A stretch of DNA of 64,000 nucleotides from Methylobacterium sp. 10. GTDB taxonomy: Bacteria > Pseudomonadota > Alphaproteobacteria > Rhizobiales > Beijerinckiaceae. The notes under the pieces were generated by a model. That model had not been told where the DNA came from and ran no database searches. It saw nothing but the letters and a program-made list of their open reading frames with translations. Positions 60,747 through 64,000 of this stretch are shown here, one piece after another. The stretch's first letter is position 1, and each line of letters opens with the position of its first letter. The DNA is taken from assembly GCF_000519085.1 (NCBI RefSeq), contig NZ_KI912577.1:1118501-1182500 (forward strand), in the 5' to 3' direction. The translations under genes were made by a program, and so were the position numbers.

Positions 60747-61343
60747 ATGATGGCGAACGACATGGAGCATGACGGGCAGCGCGCCGAGACGGCGACGGAG
60801 ACCGACGTGAAGCCCGAGGCGCGCGCGGAGGACAACGCCGTTGCCTTGGCGAGCCTGATCACCGAGCGCGACGAGCTGAAGGATCGCGTCCTGCGCACCT
60901 TGGCCGAGATGGAGAACCTGCGCCGGCGCACCGAGCGCGAGGTCGCCGATGCGCGGACCTATGCGGTGACGAATTTCGCGCGCGACATGCTGAACGCGGC
61001 CGACAACATCCGGCGCGCGCTGGAGAGCGTGCCGGCGGAGGCCGCCTCCACCGCCGAAGGATCGCTCAAGGCGCTGATCGACGGAATCGAGCTCACCGAG
61101 CGCGATCTCGCCAAGACCCTGGAGCGACACGGGGTGAAGCTCATCGAGCCCCAGGGCCAGCGCTTCGATCCCAACCGCCACCAGGCGATGTTCGAGGTCC
61201 CCAATGCCGAGGTGCCGAACGGGACGGTGGTGCAGGTGATGCAGTCCGGCTACGTCATCGGCGACCGGGTCCTGCGCCCGGCCCTCGTGGGTGTCGCCAA
61301 GGGCGGCCCCAAGGCGGCGACCAATCCCGCGGATGCCGCCTGA
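60747..61343 (+). CDS. grpE: Nucleotide-exchange factor GrpE
   Basis: A 198-aa co-chaperone that releases ADP from DnaK. The N-terminus is acidic and disordered, then a long coiled-coil ([38 protein letters not shown]), the family signature [16 protein letters not shown], and the beta domain ([57 protein letters not shown]). ATG 60747 or the next codon 60750 may start it. hrcA is not adjacent; the upstream neighbour is glnD. Confidence 0.94.
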   Translation: MMANDMEHDGQRAETATETDVKPEARAEDNAVALASLITERDELKDRVLRTLAEMENLRRRTEREVADARTYAVTNFARDMLNAADNIRRALESVPAEAASTAEGSLKALIDGIELTERDLAKTLERHGVKLIEPQGQRFDPNRHQAMFEVPNAEVPNGTVVQVMQSGYVIGDRVLRPALVGVAKGGPKAATNPADAA

Positions 61344-61406
61344 GGCATCCGCTCGAACGAATGGCCTCGTCCCGGATGATGCGTCCGCGACGAGGCGACG
61401 AGGCCG

Positions 61407-62378
61407 CTACTTCACCTCGACGCTGTCGATGACCGCGCGGAATTGGGACAGCATGGCGCTGCGCTGGTCGGCCCGCACCACGCCGAGCGCGCGGAGGTAG
61501 CCATCCGGCGCGAAGCGGATGGTCTGGGACACCACCACCGGCGTGTTCGAAGGGCCGTCGACCGCGCGGGCGACGATCTCGTGCCAGTCGACGCCGTTCT
61601 GACGGTAGGTCTGCGACCGCTCCACCGCGAAATCTTTCATCGTCTGGTTCGAATAGAGTGCGGCGCGGGCGAAAGCGTCGCGCTGCTCCGGCTGGGGCGG
61701 CTGCTGGACGGCCTGTGCCAGGACCAGGATCGGCTGTTCGAGATTCAGCATCTGGTCCTTCGGGCCTTGCGTCATCAGGACCGAATTGCCCGCGAGCACC
61801 CGGACGGGCCGGAACCCGGCCGACTCGCGAATACGGAAGGGGAGGGCCGCGACCTGCTCGTCCAGGGTCAGTTCAGGCCGGATCTTCACGCTGGTCAGCA
61901 TGCTCCGCATGGTTTCCGGCGTCTCGGCATCGGGCACCGTCTGGGCGATGATGATACCCGTGACCGTGGTGTCGCCGACGAGGAGGAGCCATTTCTTGAT
62001 AGCCGGGGTGGCGGCCCCCTCTGGTGCCGGCTGCTCCCCGGTGAAGAGCACGGCATCCACGTCGCCCGCGACCTTGATGGCCTCCCGCGTCGCGACGACG
62101 AACCCCTGCGTGCGCAGGTTCTCGTCGGTGAAGCTCTTCTCCAGGTCGACGAAGGCCGTCGACGGCAGCTCGACGATGGAGAGCGTCGCGCCGCCTTCCA
62201 GCCGCTCGAAGCCGGAGAAGCGCTTGGACAGCGTCATGTCCGAGGCCGGCGTGAAGCCGAAGCGCGAACTCGGCGGAAAGATTGCATCGGCGGCCAGGGC
62301 CACGGAGACGGCGCCTGACGAGAGCCCGGCGATCAGGGCCAGTGCCACGACCGGACGGACGAGGTTGCGCAGACGCAT
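61407..62378 (-). CDS. Secreted protein of unknown function
   Basis: A 323-aa protein with a Sec signal (RPVVALALIAGLSSGAVSVALAADA). The mature protein is mixed alpha/beta without cysteines: FGFTPASDMTLSKRFSGFERLEGGATLSIVELP, SFTDENLRTQGFVVATREAIKVAG, KWLLLVGDTTVTGIIIAQTVPD, and a C-terminal strand-rich segment ending AVIDSVEVK. The pattern recalls DcrB-like envelope proteins, but I cannot assign a family. It is a single gene convergent with grpE. Confidence 0.7.
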   Translation of the reverse strand: MRLRNLVRPVVALALIAGLSSGAVSVALAADAIFPPSSRFGFTPASDMTLSKRFSGFERLEGGATLSIVELPSTAFVDLEKSFTDENLRTQGFVVATREAIKVAGDVDAVLFTGEQPAPEGAATPAIKKWLLLVGDTTVTGIIIAQTVPDAETPETMRSMLTSVKIRPELTLDEQVAALPFRIRESAGFRPVRVLAGNSVLMTQGPKDQMLNLEQPILVLAQAVQQPPQPEQRDAFARAALYSNQTMKDFAVERSQTYRQNGVDWHEIVARAVDGPSNTPVVVSQTIRFAPDGYLRALGVVRADQRSAMLSQFRAVIDSVEVK

Positions 62379-62581
62379 CGGATGGGTTCTCCGGGGCGGA
62401 GCCGACGATCGCGGCTCCGGGTCAGGTGTTCGGACGCGAGACGTCTCCGGTCAAGGCGAAGCGCTCGCGCGGACTTCGTGAGGAAGGCTCGCTCGATGAT
62501 GGGTCGGCCCACACCTCCCCACTGTCAAGCGCCCCGCGAGAAGGGCGGCGAGCCCGCGGCGCCGCACCACCGCCGAGCCCG

Positions 62582-63220
62582 TCAGGCGTCGTGGTCGATG
62601 TCCCGCTCGAGCACGGCCTTGCTCTCCACCGTGGTGTCGGCCTTGAGCTGGTAGACCAGGGGGATGCCGGTGGCGATCTCGAGACTGGCGATGGTCTTCG
62701 TGGTCATTCCGTCGAGCACCATCACCAGCGCCCGCAGGGAATTGCCGTGGGCGGCTACCAGGACGCGTTCTCCCGCCATGACGCGCGGCAGGATGGTCTG
62801 GATGTAATAGGGCAGCACGCGCGCCGCGGTGTCCTTCAAACTCTCCCCGCCGGGGGGCGGAATGTCGTAGGACCGGCGCCACTGGTGCACCTGGGCGTCG
62901 CCCCAGCGCTCACGGGCATCGTCCTTGTTGAGGCCCGACAGGTCGCCGTAATCGCGCTCGTTGAGCGCCTCGGACCGGACCGTCTCGATGCCGCCCTGGC
63001 CCATCTCCTCCAGGATCAGCGCGCAGGTATGCTGCGCCCGCTGCAGGTTGGAGGTGAAGGCCACATCGAAGGCGTAACCCTGCTGCTTCAGCCAGCGGCC
63101 GGCGGTCCTGGCCTCGGTGATGCCGAGCTCGGTGAGTTGCGGATCGCGCCAGCCGGTGAAAAGCTTCTTGAGGTTCCATTCGCTCTGGCCGTGGCGAGCG
63201 AGGACGAGCAGGCGCTCCAT
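62582..63220 (-). CDS. gpmA: 2,3-bisphosphoglycerate-dependent phosphoglycerate mutase
   Basis: A 212-aa cofactor-dependent mutase interconverting 3- and 2-phosphoglycerate. The phosphohistidine motif is [72 protein letters not shown] and the second catalytic His in [19 protein letters not shown] follow. The length fits the shorter dPGM type common in Rhizobiales. Starts at ATG 63220; downstream of dapB on the same strand with a 105-base gap. Confidence 0.92.
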   Translation of the reverse strand: MERLLVLARHGQSEWNLKKLFTGWRDPQLTELGITEARTAGRWLKQQGYAFDVAFTSNLQRAQHTCALILEEMGQGGIETVRSEALNERDYGDLSGLNKDDARERWGDAQVHQWRRSYDIPPPGGESLKDTAARVLPYYIQTILPRVMAGERVLVAAHGNSLRALVMVLDGMTTKTIASLEIATGIPLVYQLKADTTVESKAVLERDIDHDA

Positions 63221-63325
63221 CAGACGTCCATCCTATGTCTCGGTGAATGGTGCGGCGCAACAGAATCCGCGCCGGCGGGGCTGGTGTACCGGCAGACCTG
63301 AACAGTCAATGACCGGGCGCTGGTA

Positions 63326-64000
63326 TCAGAGGCCGAGGACGTCGGCCATGCCGTAGAGGCCGGGCGGTTTCGCATAGGCCCACAACGCCGCCTTTACGGC
63401 GCCGCGGGCGAAGATCGCACGGTCTTCGGCATGGTGGCTGATGGTGATGCGCTCGCCGGGGCCAGCGAAGGTCACGCTGTGGTCGCCCACCACCGTGCCG
63501 CCGCGAAGGGTGGCAAAGCCGATATCACCGGGGCGGCGCGCGCCGGTATGGCCGTCACGGGTCGAGACGCGGGTCTCGGCGAGGCTGACACCGCGCCCCT
63601 CCGCCGCCGCCTCTCCAAGGAGGAGCGCCGTGCCGGAGGGGGCGTCCACCTTCATGCGGTGATGCATCTCGACGATCTCGATGTCGAAATCCTCACCGAG
63701 TGCGGCGGCGACCTTGCGCACCAGCCCGGCGAGCAGGTTCACGCCCAGTGACATGTTGCCCGAGCGCACGATGCGGGCATGGTGCGCCGCCGCTGCGAGT
63801 TTGGCGATGTCCGGTTCGGCGAGGCCGGTCGTGCCGACGACGTGGACGATGCGGGCCTGCGCGGCGAGTTCGGCGAAGAAGGTCGTGGCGGCCGGGATGG
63901 TGAAGTCGAGGACGCCGTCGGTGGCGGCGAAGACGGTGAGCGGATCGTCGGTGACGGTGACGCCGAGGGGCGGCAGGCCGGCCAGCGCCCCCGCATCCTG
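63326..64000 (-). CDS. dapB: 4-hydroxy-tetrahydrodipicolinate reductase, N-terminus outside window
   Basis: The last 224 residues of the lysine/DAP-pathway reductase. The frame is open to the window edge. Visible: [19 protein letters not shown], the NAD(P) motif [16 protein letters not shown], the [15 protein letters not shown] block, the catalytic [18 protein letters not shown] (His-His and the KxDxPSGTA motif), and [35 protein letters not shown]. The N-terminal GxxGRMG dinucleotide motif lies beyond position 64000. Confidence 0.92.
   Translation of the reverse strand, partial: QDAGALAGLPPLGVTVTDDPLTVFAATDGVLDFTIPAATTFFAELAAQARIVHVVGTTGLAEPDIAKLAAAAHHARIVRSGNMSLGVNLLAGLVRKVAAALGEDFDIEIVEMHHRMKVDAPSGTALLLGEAAAEGRGVSLAETRVSTRDGHTGARRPGDIGFATLRGGTVVGDHSVTFAGPGERITISHHAEDRAIFARGAVKAALWAYAKPPGLYGMADVLGL

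Noticed and set aside
59063..60931. 622-codon minus-strand frame opposite glnD
   Set aside because: Shadow frame with biased composition; glnD on the plus strand is unambiguous.
1..64000. CRISPR array, IS element, prophage or integron
   Set aside because: No regularly spaced repeats, transposase, phage or integrase cluster seen; the only recombinase is chromosomal XerD.

Overview
The window is a high-GC, gene-dense chromosomal segment of an alphaproteobacterium, most likely a Rhizobiales member close to Methylobacterium/Methylorubrum. This inference rests on the alphaproteobacterial blocks leuS-lptE-holA, mnmG-rsmG-parA-parB and tim44-mltA-smr/secB, an EcfG-type general-stress promoter, an alpha-type HisRS, and an oxalate operon containing a PanE-like reductase of the kind known from M. 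extorquens. No rRNA, convincing tRNA, IS element, prophage or CRISPR array is visible. parAB with parS sites suggests a position near the replication origin.

Layout. 1-5.4 kb: a broken PAS/HTH regulator at the left edge, xerD with a coupled 50-aa membrane protein, aroK-aroB, and a CNNM/CorC-type protein. 5.4-10.7 kb: a cupin, a Lys-Pro-rich secreted protein, a very divergent PEP-carboxylase homologue and a YggS-type PLP protein. 10.9-22.7 kb: leuS-lptE-holA, mnmG-rsmG-parA-parB, then mnmE and rho on the opposite strand. One perfect parS core lies inside rsmG, with two degenerate copies in leuS and downstream of secB. 22.9-28.8 kb: smr, mltA and tim44 (minus), secB, a DUF3429-type membrane protein and hisS. 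29-34.8 kb: hupE, a divergent azoreductase/ring-cleavage dioxygenase pair, a decayed chemoreceptor, fpr and bioD.

35-45 kb: kup (TTG start); a minus-strand oxalate operon (oxalate/formate-type MFS carrier, FAH-fold protein, PanE2-like reductase, oxalate-CoA ligase); two CsbD-like stress proteins, the first behind an EcfG promoter; a creatininase-family amidohydrolase whose start lies in a long hairpin; and a Cys-cluster protein. 45-54 kb: a class A PBP followed by a DUF1214/DUF1254 pair, a lipoprotein, a candidate small RNA with an orphan terminator, a Cys-rich secreted protein, gshB, and a GtrA/GT-C membrane pair. 54-64 kb: osmC, an ssuABC-type transporter, glnD, grpE, a secreted protein, gpmA and a partial dapB.

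Most of the window is ordinary core genome. The items most worth following up are the PEPC-like protein with altered catalytic loops, the FAH protein inside the oxalate operon, the parS site embedded in rsmG and its satellites, the CTG start of holA, the EcfG promoter of csbD, the orphan-terminator sRNA candidate, and two genes broken by single stop codons. I did not find a clearly new multi-gene system.
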